Positions 29,245-38,917 of a DNA stretch of 48,858 bases are shown here, one piece after another. Source of the stretch: a bacterium (candidate division B38) B3_B38 (GTDB lineage Bacteria > Acidobacteriota > B3-B38 > Guanabaribacteriales > B3-B38); NCBI GenBank assembly GCA_005223145.1, contig NJBL01000008.1, positions 1-48,858 on the forward strand, read 5' to 3'. A program made the translations under genes and the position numbers. Within the stretch, counting starts at the first letter, position 1. The number at the start of each line of letters is the position of its first letter. Under the pieces are notes generated by a model. That model made no database searches, was not told the origin of the DNA, and worked only from the letters and a program-made list of their open reading frames with translations.

Positions 29245-29916
29245 CTACTCCTTTTTTTCCTTCGTTTCTTCCTCGGGTTTCTCCTTTTCGACGAGTTCGG
29301 CTCCCTCGGGGACTTCCTCTTCCTCCTCAGCAACTGCCACCTCTTCTACTTCAGGAGCGGCTACGGACACAATTACCTGCTCGGGAGGGCTTAATATTTT
29401 GACCTTCTCATCCACCTTCAAGTCCGCAACTCTAACGAGGTCGCCAATATTCAGCTGTGCGATATTGACCGTTATGTTCTCGGGGAGATTTTGGGGAAAG
29501 CACTCCACTTCCACTTCTCGCTGGGTGAACTCTATAATTCCGCCATCGATTTCCACCCCCTTTGCCTCTCCCTCTAAGACTATGGCTACCGCCACTCTCA
29601 GCCTGGTCTCCATAGATATTCTTAACAGGTCAACATGGAGGAGTTCGCTGGTTACCGGATCTAATTGGAAGTCTTTTATCATCACCTGGTTAATAGTTTC
29701 GGCTCCGGATATCTTAAGCTGAAAGATGGTGTTTTCCCCTGTCTCCAGACTAAGTACCCTCTCTATATCCAAGGGGTTGATTACCAGAGGGATTGACTCT
29801 TTCTTAGACCCATAGACTACACCCGGTATAAAGCCCTTTTGGCGAAGGCGCCGGGCTTCCCCTTTGCCAAAACCCCCTCGAACTTCTGCTTTTAAAACCT
29901 GCCTCTCCACTGGCAA
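29245..29916 (-). CDS. rplY: 50S ribosomal protein L25/Ctc with acidic C-terminal tail
   Basis: GKGEARRLRQKGFIPGVVYG, HVDLLRI, Glu/Lys-rich tail. Confidence 0.93.
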   Translation of the reverse strand: MPVERQVLKAEVRGGFGKGEARRLRQKGFIPGVVYGSKKESIPLVINPLDIERVLSLETGENTIFQLKISGAETINQVMIKDFQLDPVTSELLHVDLLRISMETRLRVAVAIVLEGEAKGVEIDGGIIEFTQREVEVECFPQNLPENITVNIAQLNIGDLVRVADLKVDEKVKILSPPEQVIVSVAAPEVEEVAVAEEEEEVPEGAELVEKEKPEEETKEKKE

Positions 29917-29939
29917 CCTCCTAAGCCTCTTAACAGAGC

Positions 29940-30881
29940 TTAAAGAAACAGAGAGCTCACCGAGGCGTTATCATGAATCCTTTTAATCGCCTCCCCGAAA
30001 AGGGGAGCTATAGAGAGATGAATTAACTTTGGGCTCTTTTTCGTCCCTTCGGAGAAGGGAATAGAATTGGTCATCACCACCTTCTCCAGAACCGACTCCT
30101 CAATACGCTGTATGGCAGAGCCAGATAACACCGGATGGCTGGCGCAGGCCAATACCCTTGCGGCTCCCGCTTCCTTTAAAGCTCGGGCGGTCTGGCTCAG
30201 AGTGCCAGCGGTATCGACCATATCGTCCACTATAAAAGCGGTCTTTCCTACCACATCACCAATAACGTGGAGCACTTCAGCCACATTAGGTTTCTCCCGT
30301 CTTTTGTCTATGATGGCAATGGGAACCTGCAGCCTCTTGGCATAAGCCCTCGTTCGCTCCACACCCCCGGCATCAGGAGAGACCAGAACTAAATCAGAGA
30401 GATTAGATTTGGCAATATAATCGACAATAACCGGGGCAGCAAATAGGTGGTCAACAGGGATATTGAAAAAGCCCTGAATCTGGGGAGCATGAAGATCCAT
30501 GGTCAGCAGTCTATCGGCATTGGCGGCGGAAAGGAGGTCGGCTACCAGCTTGGCAGTAATGGGCACCCTCGGTTTGTCTTTGCGGTCTTGTCGGGCGTAG
30601 CCATAGTAGGGCATGACAGCAGTTATCCTCTTGGCTGAGGCACGCTTGAAGGCATCGATCATTATCAATAACTCCATCAGATTGTCGTTGACCGGGCTAC
30701 AGATAGATTGAATGATAAAGACATCCCTCCCCCGCACATTCTCCTGAACTTGACAGTAGATTTCCCCATCGCTAAATCTTGAGATGACAATGTCTCCCAG
30801 CTCGATGTTCAGGTACTGGCATATCTCCACCGCCAGCTCCCGATTGGAACTACCCGAGAAAACCTTAAGCTCCTCTTCCAA
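29940..30881 (-). CDS. prs: Ribose-phosphate pyrophosphokinase
   Basis: [49 protein letters not shown]. Confidence 0.97.
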   Translation of the reverse strand: MEEELKVFSGSSNRELAVEICQYLNIELGDIVISRFSDGEIYCQVQENVRGRDVFIIQSICSPVNDNLMELLIMIDAFKRASAKRITAVMPYYGYARQDRKDKPRVPITAKLVADLLSAANADRLLTMDLHAPQIQGFFNIPVDHLFAAPVIVDYIAKSNLSDLVLVSPDAGGVERTRAYAKRLQVPIAIIDKRREKPNVAEVLHVIGDVVGKTAFIVDDMVDTAGTLSQTARALKEAGAARVLACASHPVLSGSAIQRIEESVLEKVVMTNSIPFSEGTKKSPKLIHLSIAPLFGEAIKRIHDNASVSSLFL

Positions 30882-30940
30882 GGCTCTTTCCTCTCTATTT
30901 AATTTTTGTCCCCCGCAAAAAGGTGGTTCTTACTCTTATA

Positions 30941-31015
30941 TGGCTGGGGCGGGAGGATTCGAACCTCCGAATGCGGGTTCCAAAGACCCGTGTCTTGCCA
31001 CTTGACTACGCCCCA
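30941..31015 (-). tRNA. tRNA-Gln (anticodon TTG), CCA encoded
   Basis: Minus strand TGGGGCGTAGTCAAGTGGCAAGACACGGGTCTTTGGAACCCGCATTCGGAGGTTCGAATCCTCCCGCCCCAGCCA folds as a cloverleaf; anticodon loop CTTTGGA. Confidence 0.95.
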
Positions 31016-31072
31016 GCTTTGGGTTAACTCCTCTCCTTTTTATATATATTATAATTCAAAATTCTTCTAATT

Positions 31073-31375
31073 TCAAAGGTCATTTCCAAGGTTCGGAGAC
31101 AACCCCTCCTCCTTTTCCTGACCACTGACCACACTGTGATACTTCTCTAAGACCTTCGCCTCTATGGATCTCCTTGTCTCATTGTTCAAAGGATGAGCTA
31201 TATCTCTAAAGGTGCCATTCTTCAACTTCTTGCTTGGCATAGAGATGAAGAGCCCATTGGCACCATTGATAATTTTTATATCGCTGACAATGAAGCAATC
31301 GTCAAAGATGATGGAGACAAAAGCCTTCAACTTCTCCTCATTAACAGGAAACACCCTAACTTCTGTGATTTCCAT
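31073..31375 (-). CDS. spoVG: SpoVG family septation/RNA-binding regulator
   Basis: MEITEVRVFPVNEEKLKAFVSIIFDDCFIVSDIKIINGANGLFISMPSKK. Confidence 0.95.
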   Translation of the reverse strand: MEITEVRVFPVNEEKLKAFVSIIFDDCFIVSDIKIINGANGLFISMPSKKLKNGTFRDIAHPLNNETRRSIEAKVLEKYHSVVSGQEKEEGLSPNLGNDL

Positions 31376-31476
31376 TGGACTTAATTACCCCCTCTATGGT
31401 TTGACAATCTTTAAGCTTTGGGTTAAGTAACAGCCAGCCACTATCTGGTAAGGTTTTCCCCTCCCTATAAACCTCC

Positions 31477-32367
31477 TTATTCTATTAGCTGATGGTTGAC
31501 GAATAGAACCCCTTTGCGGTAGTCCTTAATTGTTAAGGTGCGAGTTAATATTACCCTGTATCCCATGGCCATAAGGCTTTTCTGCGCCCTTTGAGCATCC
31601 TTATGCATTTTGAAGAGACCATAAATTGTGGGTCCACTTCCTGACATCAAGCTGCCCTTCGCACCCAGTTCTTTCAGCACTTCTTTCACACTTCTCAGGG
31701 CTGGATAATCGGGAAAAACTACTTCTTCCAAATCGTTAACCATAAGATGCTCGATATCACTCTCCATCAGACAAAAGCCTCTCATACTACTATTATTTTT
31801 CTTCTTTGTCAACACCAAATTCGTTCTCTGATAGACTTCCGAAGTAGAAAGAGAGAAAGGAGATACCACTAAAACTATCCACCAGCGCGGGAGGTCAGCC
31901 AAGGAGTAAAGCTCATCTCCTCGTCCCATACCGAGACAGCTCCCCCCCATAAGAAAGTAGGGGACATCAGCACCTAATTCACGGGCAATAGGGTAAAGGT
32001 CAACCCTGCTCAGGGGGAGAGCCCATAAATGGGTCAGACCCATTAGGGTCACTGCGGCATTGCTGCTCCCCCCGCCCAAGCCAGCTCCCAGAGGGATTTT
32101 TTTGTCAATCTTTACCCTCACCCCCCGATTTATGTTGAAGGACTCCTGTAGCCTAAGGCAGGCGCGATAGACAAGATTGCGGCTGTCGGTAGGAAGCTCC
32201 AGGCAGTTGGTCACTATATCAATTCCCCGGGGTTGTTCCTCTAATTGCATAATATCATATAAGTTAATCGCCTGGTAGATGGTATGAACTTCATGGTAGC
32301 CATCCGTTCGTAGCCCTTTTACCTCCAGAGCTAAATTTATCTTTGCAAAAGAGCGGAGGCTAATCAT
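31477..32367 (-). CDS. ispE: 4-diphosphocytidyl-2-C-methyl-D-erythritol kinase
   Basis: FAKINLALEVKGLRTDGYHEVHTIYQAI, IPLGAGLGGGSSNAA, GSLMSGSGPTIYGLF. Confidence 0.95.
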   Translation of the reverse strand: MISLRSFAKINLALEVKGLRTDGYHEVHTIYQAINLYDIMQLEEQPRGIDIVTNCLELPTDSRNLVYRACLRLQESFNINRGVRVKIDKKIPLGAGLGGGSSNAAVTLMGLTHLWALPLSRVDLYPIARELGADVPYFLMGGSCLGMGRGDELYSLADLPRWWIVLVVSPFSLSTSEVYQRTNLVLTKKKNNSSMRGFCLMESDIEHLMVNDLEEVVFPDYPALRSVKEVLKELGAKGSLMSGSGPTIYGLFKMHKDAQRAQKSLMAMGYRVILTRTLTIKDYRKGVLFVNHQLIE

Positions 32368-32390
32368 AGGGTAGCTCCTTCAGATATTTT

Positions 32391-33269
32391 TCAACGTCCG
32401 AAGATGATGGGACCCTTCCCTTCAATCTCCTCCAGCAATATTCTCCTTGCTCCCACCGGGGGGACGAAACGGAATGCCGAGCTCTCTATAGTAGGGAGGT
32501 TGCAATCTATCCTGCTGGCGTTTAAGGTCAACTTAACCCTCTCTTTCACCAGAAACACGGTTACCTTGCCCGGCACTTCCCTCCTACCCAACCGAAGGAA
32601 ATTGGAATACTCCACATTAAAGATGCTTTTCTCGGTGGATAAGTCGCGCATACTCCCTTTAAGAAGACGCTCCTTGATGGGGTCTATCCAGTAGGCTGCC
32701 TCCAAAGCGGCATTCTGGCTTCTTGCTATCACCCTGATGAGCAGTGACTTCGGATGCCATTCCACCCTTGTCACCTGATAGTTGGAAAAGGAGAGGAACT
32801 GTCCCATCCATACGAGAAGTAGCTCCTCACCATTGAGCCCGATTCCCAAAATCTTCTTGAAATTCTCTCTGGTAGGGCTCTCGTAGAGATACTCACCCAT
32901 CTCCGGGTAGTAAAGATAGAAGGTGGAGCCATCGGAGACCAAAAGGGTGGTAGCCATCCCCATAGGGTTAAGAATCTCCAGACGGAAAAGGCTGGGTTTC
33001 TTCAGCATCAGGGTATTCTTCGCCTGATAGCTCTTCCCCCTATGTTCCGCCTTTATGGTAAAGAACCCGCCCAGGCTCTCTATTGCAGACCAGTTATCCT
33101 CAATTATTCCCGGATAGAAACCCGCCCTGGAAGCTACTTTTTCAACTACTTCAGGAGGGACGCTAATCGGGCGGACACCATGGCAAGCGGGCAATAGCAG
33201 ACCCACCATCGCCAGGATAACTACCAAAAAGGGGACAGCGAACCTGCTTTGCCAGAGGTGAGCGAACAC
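32391..33269 (-). CDS. Outer-membrane lipoprotein, LolA/LolB-like fold (start uncertain)
   Basis: Lipobox-like VGLLLPAC, then LEILNPMGMATTLLVSDGSTFYLYYPEMGEYLY typical of LolB/DUF4292 proteins; GTG start avoids overlap with the TPR gene. Confidence 0.7.
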   Translation of the reverse strand: MFAHLWQSRFAVPFLVVILAMVGLLLPACHGVRPISVPPEVVEKVASRAGFYPGIIEDNWSAIESLGGFFTIKAEHRGKSYQAKNTLMLKKPSLFRLEILNPMGMATTLLVSDGSTFYLYYPEMGEYLYESPTRENFKKILGIGLNGEELLLVWMGQFLSFSNYQVTRVEWHPKSLLIRVIARSQNAALEAAYWIDPIKERLLKGSMRDLSTEKSIFNVEYSNFLRLGRREVPGKVTVFLVKERVKLTLNASRIDCNLPTIESSAFRFVPPVGARRILLEEIEGKGPIIFGR

Positions 33270-33312
33270 CAGAGGGTTATAAAGACAAAAGGAAGGAGTC
33301 CCCCGGCGACTC

Positions 33313-35346
33313 TCAGTTTTCCAGCTTGGTCTTGAGCTTCTCAATTTTTTCCCGCACTTTATTGCCATCTTCTATGCCCAAGGAGATTGCTTTCTCCCAC
33401 TCCTGGAGAGTTTCTTTGAAGCGTCCCAACTTGTAATAGAGGTCACCCAGATGGTCGTGAATCTCCGGGGAATTGCCCTCTTTTTCAACTGCCAGGGTGA
33501 GATATTTCTCAGCCAATTCCATATTGTTCAGCTTGAAATAAGCCCACCCGAGGCTATCCAGGTAGGAGCCATTGTTCACATCGAGCTCGAGAGCCCTCTT
33601 AATGAACCCGATAGACTCCTGGAGTCTGATCCCCATCTCAGCTAACATATAGCCCAGATAGTTGAGGGCTAAGTGGTTGTCGGGGTTGTTGGCTATTACC
33701 TTTCTAAAGGTCTCTTCGGCAAGCTCAAACCTCTTGGTCCTCTCGTAAACACTTCCCATATTGAAAAGGAGGGTGTCGTTTTCAGGAAAGATACTCAAAG
33801 CCTTATTGAGAACCTCCTCAGCCTGCTCATATCTCTTAGCCCTTGTATAAATCTCAGAAAGGGCAATATTAAGGAGGGGATTGTTCTCCCCCTCCTGTAT
33901 CTTATCCGTGATGAGCTTTGTGCCCTCCTCTATTTTGCCTTTCTCACCCAGAATCTCCGCCTTCAGGATAAGAAAAGTATTTGAAGAAGGGGAAATCAGC
34001 ATCTGTTGGTCGCAGATTTCCAGCGCCTTGTTGCTCTCTTTGTTGCGGTGATAGGAGAGGACTAAGTAGGGTAAAATTGAACGGTCAATCCTGGGGTTTA
34101 GCTTCAATGCTTGCTGAAAAGACTGGATAGCACGAGGAAAATCCTGACTCTGGTAATACACAATACCTATTTTTGCCCTTAGGCTCGCCTCCTCATTATC
34201 CCCCAGTTTAATCTCTCCCTTATCTCTCATAGAGAGCAGATGAAGGTATACTGCCAGAGCTTGGGGGTAATCCTTCAAATCGATGTAAAGCTGGGCAATG
34301 TGAAATCGACCATCCACATCGTCAGGATATTTTTCCAGCATCTGGAGGTAAAGCTTCTCCGCCTCCTCATATCTTCCGAGCTTATGATAGGCGAAAGGCA
34401 AGTAGGTAAGAGCAAAGCGGTTATCAGGCTCATAGGAAAGTACTGTGGAGAACTCCTCAGACGCTTTTTCATAATCCTCCCCTTCCAGATACTCCAGGGC
34501 TAAGCTGTTGCGCAAACCGACATCACCAGGAAGAGCTTCCAGCCCCTTCTGATAGGTCAATATGGCATTGGGGGTATCTTTGAGCAACCGATAAACGCTT
34601 GCTAAAGTGGTAATCGCCCGCAGATAGCCGGGTCTTATTTCCAGAGCTTGTTTGAGATTTTCTATGGCAGAGGGGTAATCTTTCTGCTCCAGGTAGTTCT
34701 TGGCTAAATAGAACCTCGCCTCCTCCGATTGGGAATTGCCTTGAAGATATTCATAAAGGGCTTTAATAGACTCCTGATAGTTCTTCTGAGTCAGGTAAAG
34801 CTTCCCCAGGGTCAGGTATATCTCATTGTTTGACTTGTCAAGCTTTAATGCCGCTTCAAACTCTTCTACCGCCTTCTCTGCATACTGGCTTTTATCTTCG
34901 GAATAGAGGAACAGGCTGTAATATACATTCCCTAAAAGTCGGTGAGGGGAAGAGCTCTGAGGGTCAAGCTCAATCGCCTGCTGACAATGGCTTATGGCTT
35001 TCTGGATATATCCCCTCTGGTAATACAAAAGAGCAAGCGACTCATAGAGATAAGATGATTGAGGGTCCTGCTTCAAAGCCTCCTGGTATTGGGTAATTGC
35101 CTCCTCGTATCTACTTCTCAACTGGAAAAGGTAAGCGAGACTGAAACGATAATAAGCCTCTGCCCTTGCTGAAGAATCCTCCTCACTACTCCCCTTGGGA
35201 GCGGAAATCACCTCTCCCGCTGCTAATACTGCGGAGACTATGAGGAAAAAAATGAGAAAAAAGCAAAGGATAGGATTCAAGGGATATGCCTTTTTCCCAC
35301 CCCAGATTCCTTTATAGCAAAGCATTATCATATCATCTATATTCAA
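33313..35346 (-). CDS. Large TPR repeat protein
   Basis: Many tandem TPR units (e.g. AISHCQQAIELDPQSSSPHRLLGNVYYSL; DNHLALNYLGYMLAEMG). Confidence 0.9.
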   Translation of the reverse strand: MNIDDMIMLCYKGIWGGKKAYPLNPILCFFLIFFLIVSAVLAAGEVISAPKGSSEEDSSARAEAYYRFSLAYLFQLRSRYEEAITQYQEALKQDPQSSYLYESLALLYYQRGYIQKAISHCQQAIELDPQSSSPHRLLGNVYYSLFLYSEDKSQYAEKAVEEFEAALKLDKSNNEIYLTLGKLYLTQKNYQESIKALYEYLQGNSQSEEARFYLAKNYLEQKDYPSAIENLKQALEIRPGYLRAITTLASVYRLLKDTPNAILTYQKGLEALPGDVGLRNSLALEYLEGEDYEKASEEFSTVLSYEPDNRFALTYLPFAYHKLGRYEEAEKLYLQMLEKYPDDVDGRFHIAQLYIDLKDYPQALAVYLHLLSMRDKGEIKLGDNEEASLRAKIGIVYYQSQDFPRAIQSFQQALKLNPRIDRSILPYLVLSYHRNKESNKALEICDQQMLISPSSNTFLILKAEILGEKGKIEEGTKLITDKIQEGENNPLLNIALSEIYTRAKRYEQAEEVLNKALSIFPENDTLLFNMGSVYERTKRFELAEETFRKVIANNPDNHLALNYLGYMLAEMGIRLQESIGFIKRALELDVNNGSYLDSLGWAYFKLNNMELAEKYLTLAVEKEGNSPEIHDHLGDLYYKLGRFKETLQEWEKAISLGIEDGNKVREKIEKLKTKLEN

Positions 35347-35468
35347 TAAAATTATTTCACATTATCTGCTTCAAGTCAACCAATTTTTTGAATTAAAGAA
35401 AAGCTCTATCTTTTTAGAAAATTGACTAAGATGATAAGCTAAAATCCAGTAGAGGTAAAAAATATCTC

Positions 35469-35496
35469 TTGACTTTTTCCCGTTATATTTTATAAT
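35469..35496 (+). promoter_or_regulatory. Candidate sigma-70 promoter for fur
   Basis: TTGACT - 16 nt - TATAAT. Confidence 0.6.
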
Positions 35497-35575
35497 TATG
35501 GGATAATTGAGATTAAGTCGCAATAAAAATGGAAAATTACCTTCTCATCTCCTAACCATAAGAGAGGGATTTCCA

Positions 35576-35998
35576 ATGCGTAATTCATCTGCTCCCAAGC
35601 GATGGAGACTAACGGCTGAAAGGAGGATTATGCTGAGGGAAATACACACCATCCCTTCCCATTTCACTGCTAAAGAACTCCTTTCCCGGATGAAAAGGAA
35701 GAGGAAGAAGGTCTCTCGGGCTACCATCTACCGCGCCCTGGAACTATTCCTACAAGAGGGATTGATTGAGAAGGTTGAGCTGGGCGGGGGAAATTCCCGA
35801 TACGAGTGTATCTCCCACCGTCCTCATCATGACCACCTGATTTGTGTCAATTGTGGGAAGATAATTGAGGTCCAGAGCCCGGTGCTGGAAGAGAATAAGA
35901 CAAAAGTATGCCAGTCTTATCACTTCCTCCCCATAAGCCACACCCTTCAGATCCTCGGCTATTGCCAGAGTTGTCGTCAAAAGCCGAAAATACCCTGA
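35576..35998 (+). CDS. fur: Fur family transcriptional regulator
   Basis: RWRLTAERRIMLREI, SRATIYRALELFLQEGLIEKV, HRPHHDHLICVNCGKIIE; start at MRNSSAPKRW preferred. Confidence 0.9.
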   Translation: MRNSSAPKRWRLTAERRIMLREIHTIPSHFTAKELLSRMKRKRKKVSRATIYRALELFLQEGLIEKVELGGGNSRYECISHRPHHDHLICVNCGKIIEVQSPVLEENKTKVCQSYHFLPISHTLQILGYCQSCRQKPKIP

Positions 35999-36020
35999 TA
36001 TACATCAGGAGGAAGAAAGA

Positions 36021-38012
36021 ATGCCCTTTCACCACCGAAGAAGAAGGAGATTTAAAAGGGGAAGGTTCCCAACCTCTCTACCCCGTTTTGTCCTTGTCGG
36101 AAACCCCAATGTAGGAAAGAGCGTCATCTTCAACCTCTTAACTCGCAGATACGCCAGCGTTTCCAACTACCCGGGCACCACGGTGGAGCTTATGACAGGG
36201 AGCACCACCCTCAATCACCAACCCGCCCTAATTGTAGACACCCCCGGAGTCAACAGCCTCATACCTATGTCTGAAGAAGAGATGGTTACCCGCAACATCC
36301 TTATGTTCGAAGACCCTCGGGGGATAATTCTGGTAATCGACAGCAAAAACCTCAGCAGGGGGCTGTTGATAGCTCTCCAACTGGCAGAGATGGGGCTCCC
36401 TTTCCTCATCGACCTCAATATGGAAGACGAGGCTAAAAGCCTGGGTATGAAAGTAGATGTTAACATGCTATCAGAGCTTATGGGGGTCAAAGTGGTTCCC
36501 ACCGTCAGCACTCAAAGGAAAGGGATAAAAGACCTGATCGACCTCATCCCTCAATCCTCCCAAGCTGCCTATCCTATATCCTACCGCCCGGATATTGAAG
36601 AAGGGATAGCAAAGCTTACCCCCCTCATAAAATCATCTCCCATAAACAAACGGGCGATAGCCCTCATGCTTTTAGCGGGAGATAGAAGCCTCATTCCCTG
36701 GCTCTCATCCACCCGAAGGAGGGAAACCATTGAGCAGATCGACCAGATAAGGTCACGCATTGAAGCTAAGTTCCACCAACCCCTCAGCTCCCTCATCAAC
36801 CAGCAACTTCTTCAGATAGCTGACGAAATCATCCAAAAGGTCCAGAAGGAGAGAGGGAGGGAAAAAAGGAACTGGCAGGAGGTTGTAGGACGGCTATCCC
36901 TTCATCCCCTATGGGGCATCCCCATCCTTCTGCTTGTCCTCTTTCTGGTTTACCAGTTTGTGGGAAAGTTCGGGGCAGGCACCACAGCTACTTTTATGGA
37001 GAATGTAGTCTTCGGCAAATATATCAATCCCTGGGTAACCGAGGGGGTTAAGTCTATCCTTCCCGTAAAATTCTTGCAGGAGCTTATAGTGGGGCAATAC
37101 GGGTTGATGACCATGGCGCTGACTTACTCCTTTGCCATTATCTTGCCCATCGTCGCCTATTTCTTTCTGGCTTTCGCTTTGCTGGAAGACTCCGGCTATC
37201 TCCCCCGGTTGGCAGCTATGCTTAACTCTCCTTTCAAAATCATAGGGTTAACCGGAAAGGCGGTGTTACCGCTGATGTTAGGTCTGGGGTGCTGCACCAT
37301 GGCTACCTTATCAGCACGGATTCTCGATTCCAGGAAAGAGAGAATCCTGGTCACCCTGCTGCTTGCTCTGAGCATCCCCTGCTCGGCTCAGATGGCGGTT
37401 ATTCTGGCGCTGTTGGCGGGTATCTCGCTCAAAGCAACATTGTGGTGGGGAGGGACCATCCTCGCTGTGCTCATAGGGACGAGTTTCGCCTCTTCCCGCC
37501 TCCTCCCCGGGGCTTCCTCCGACTTCATAATGGAGCTTCCCCCCATACGCCGTCCTCAGCTATCCAATATCCTGCTGAAGACCAGCTCCCGCATCATGTG
37601 GTATCTAAGAGAGGCTGTCCCCCTTTTCATCCTGGGAACCCTTGTCCTCTTCGTATTGGACAAATTCGATGTGCTGAGCTATCTGGAGAAGCTCGCCTCT
37701 CCCGTCATTACCCAATTCCTCGACCTTCCCTCCCGGGCAACCCAGGCTTTCATCGTCGGATTCCTCCGCCGTGACTATGGAGTAGCAGGTCTCTATCTGC
37801 TGGCAAAGCAGGGGCAGTTATCCGGCACCCAGATTGTGGTTGGTGTAACTACTCTCACCCTCTTCGTCCCCTGCATCGCCAATCTTTTTGTGATGCTCAA
37901 GGAAAGGGGATGGAAGGTAACCTCTCTTATGCTCGCCTTCATCATACCGGTATCGCTACTAATAGGTGGGCTGTTAAACTTTATATTGCGAACCTTTGGG
38001 GTGCAATTTTAA
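36021..38012 (+). CDS. feoB: Ferrous iron transport protein B
   Basis: VGNPNVGKSVIFNLLTRRYASVSNYPGTTVE, DTPGVNSL, GLGCCTMATLSARIL, core/gate Nucleoside_recog TM motifs. Confidence 0.95.
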   Translation: MPFHHRRRRRFKRGRFPTSLPRFVLVGNPNVGKSVIFNLLTRRYASVSNYPGTTVELMTGSTTLNHQPALIVDTPGVNSLIPMSEEEMVTRNILMFEDPRGIILVIDSKNLSRGLLIALQLAEMGLPFLIDLNMEDEAKSLGMKVDVNMLSELMGVKVVPTVSTQRKGIKDLIDLIPQSSQAAYPISYRPDIEEGIAKLTPLIKSSPINKRAIALMLLAGDRSLIPWLSSTRRRETIEQIDQIRSRIEAKFHQPLSSLINQQLLQIADEIIQKVQKERGREKRNWQEVVGRLSLHPLWGIPILLLVLFLVYQFVGKFGAGTTATFMENVVFGKYINPWVTEGVKSILPVKFLQELIVGQYGLMTMALTYSFAIILPIVAYFFLAFALLEDSGYLPRLAAMLNSPFKIIGLTGKAVLPLMLGLGCCTMATLSARILDSRKERILVTLLLALSIPCSAQMAVILALLAGISLKATLWWGGTILAVLIGTSFASSRLLPGASSDFIMELPPIRRPQLSNILLKTSSRIMWYLREAVPLFILGTLVLFVLDKFDVLSYLEKLASPVITQFLDLPSRATQAFIVGFLRRDYGVAGLYLLAKQGQLSGTQIVVGVTTLTLFVPCIANLFVMLKERGWKVTSLMLAFIIPVSLLIGGLLNFILRTFGVQF

Positions 38013-38064
38013 TCTTTAAGAGGGAATGCCAGAAAATAAAAATATACTGGGGAAAGCCTAAAAG

Positions 38065-38715
38065 ATGGAAGACAGGAAAACCGAAGAAATCTTCGAAGCA
38101 TTGTGGACCTTACGGGAGAACGGTACACCTCACACCCTGAAAAACCTCTCTCGCATCGCTCACCTCGAAGACCCCTCTAAGGTGATAGCAAAGCTGGTGG
38201 AGAAAGGTACCCTTGCTGAAAAAGGGGGAAAGGTCTATTTCACAGCCGAATCCGAGAAGAAAGCTGCCGAGATCATCCGCCGCCACCGCCTGGCGGAGGT
38301 ACTGCTGCACGAGGTCTTAGCCATCGAGAGCCCTCAAATGGAATCCAACGCCTGCGAGTTTGAGCATGTACTCAGCCCTCAGGTGACCGATAGCGTGTGC
38401 ACCTTTCTGGGGCACCCTCCCTACTGCCCGCACGGGAAGCCTATCCCCCGCGGGAGCTGCTGCGATAAATTCCAGGTTAAGCTAAAGCCCCTGGTCACCC
38501 GCCTCAGCGACTTCCAGCCCGGAGAAGAGGGAAGAATCCGCTATATTACCGCCAGAGTACACCCCCGAATGGGTCGCCTCAGTTCCCTGGGGGTGGTTCC
38601 GGGGAGTGTGGTCAAGCTGCGGCAGAAAAGACCCTCATTTATCATCGAGATCGGTCACACCATCATCGCCATCGACCAGGATATCGCCAGGAACATATTT
38701 ATTCAGAAGACCTGA
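38065..38715 (+). CDS. DtxR/MntR-family metal-dependent regulator with C-terminal FeoA-like domain
   Basis: AEIIRRHRLAEVLLHEVLAI, ACEFEHVLS, FLGHPPYCPHGKPIP, SH3-like C-terminus. Confidence 0.88.
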   Translation: MEDRKTEEIFEALWTLRENGTPHTLKNLSRIAHLEDPSKVIAKLVEKGTLAEKGGKVYFTAESEKKAAEIIRRHRLAEVLLHEVLAIESPQMESNACEFEHVLSPQVTDSVCTFLGHPPYCPHGKPIPRGSCCDKFQVKLKPLVTRLSDFQPGEEGRIRYITARVHPRMGRLSSLGVVPGSVVKLRQKRPSFIIEIGHTIIAIDQDIARNIFIQKT

Positions 38716-38917
38716 CTGGACGAGCATCATCTTTCACCTCCGCTCAGCAAGACCAACTCTCCCTTCCACACTCCGAACTGCATTCATAGAAAGGCGTTAT
38801 TCTTCACCCAGCTCTAAAAGGGAAAAGAATTGATTTTACCCTGTTGATATAGTAAAATTTAGAGAAATGTTGTGTAATTTTTTTCCCTTTTAATGCCGCC
38901 AGCGAAGGGACATTTTA

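Noticed and set aside
29202-29333. Basic N-terminal extension of the pth ORF (RRKRKSPREPNSSKRRNPRKKRRKKR)
   Set aside because: Overlaps the acidic tail of rplY in another frame; the pth family start is at LKIVVGLGNP.
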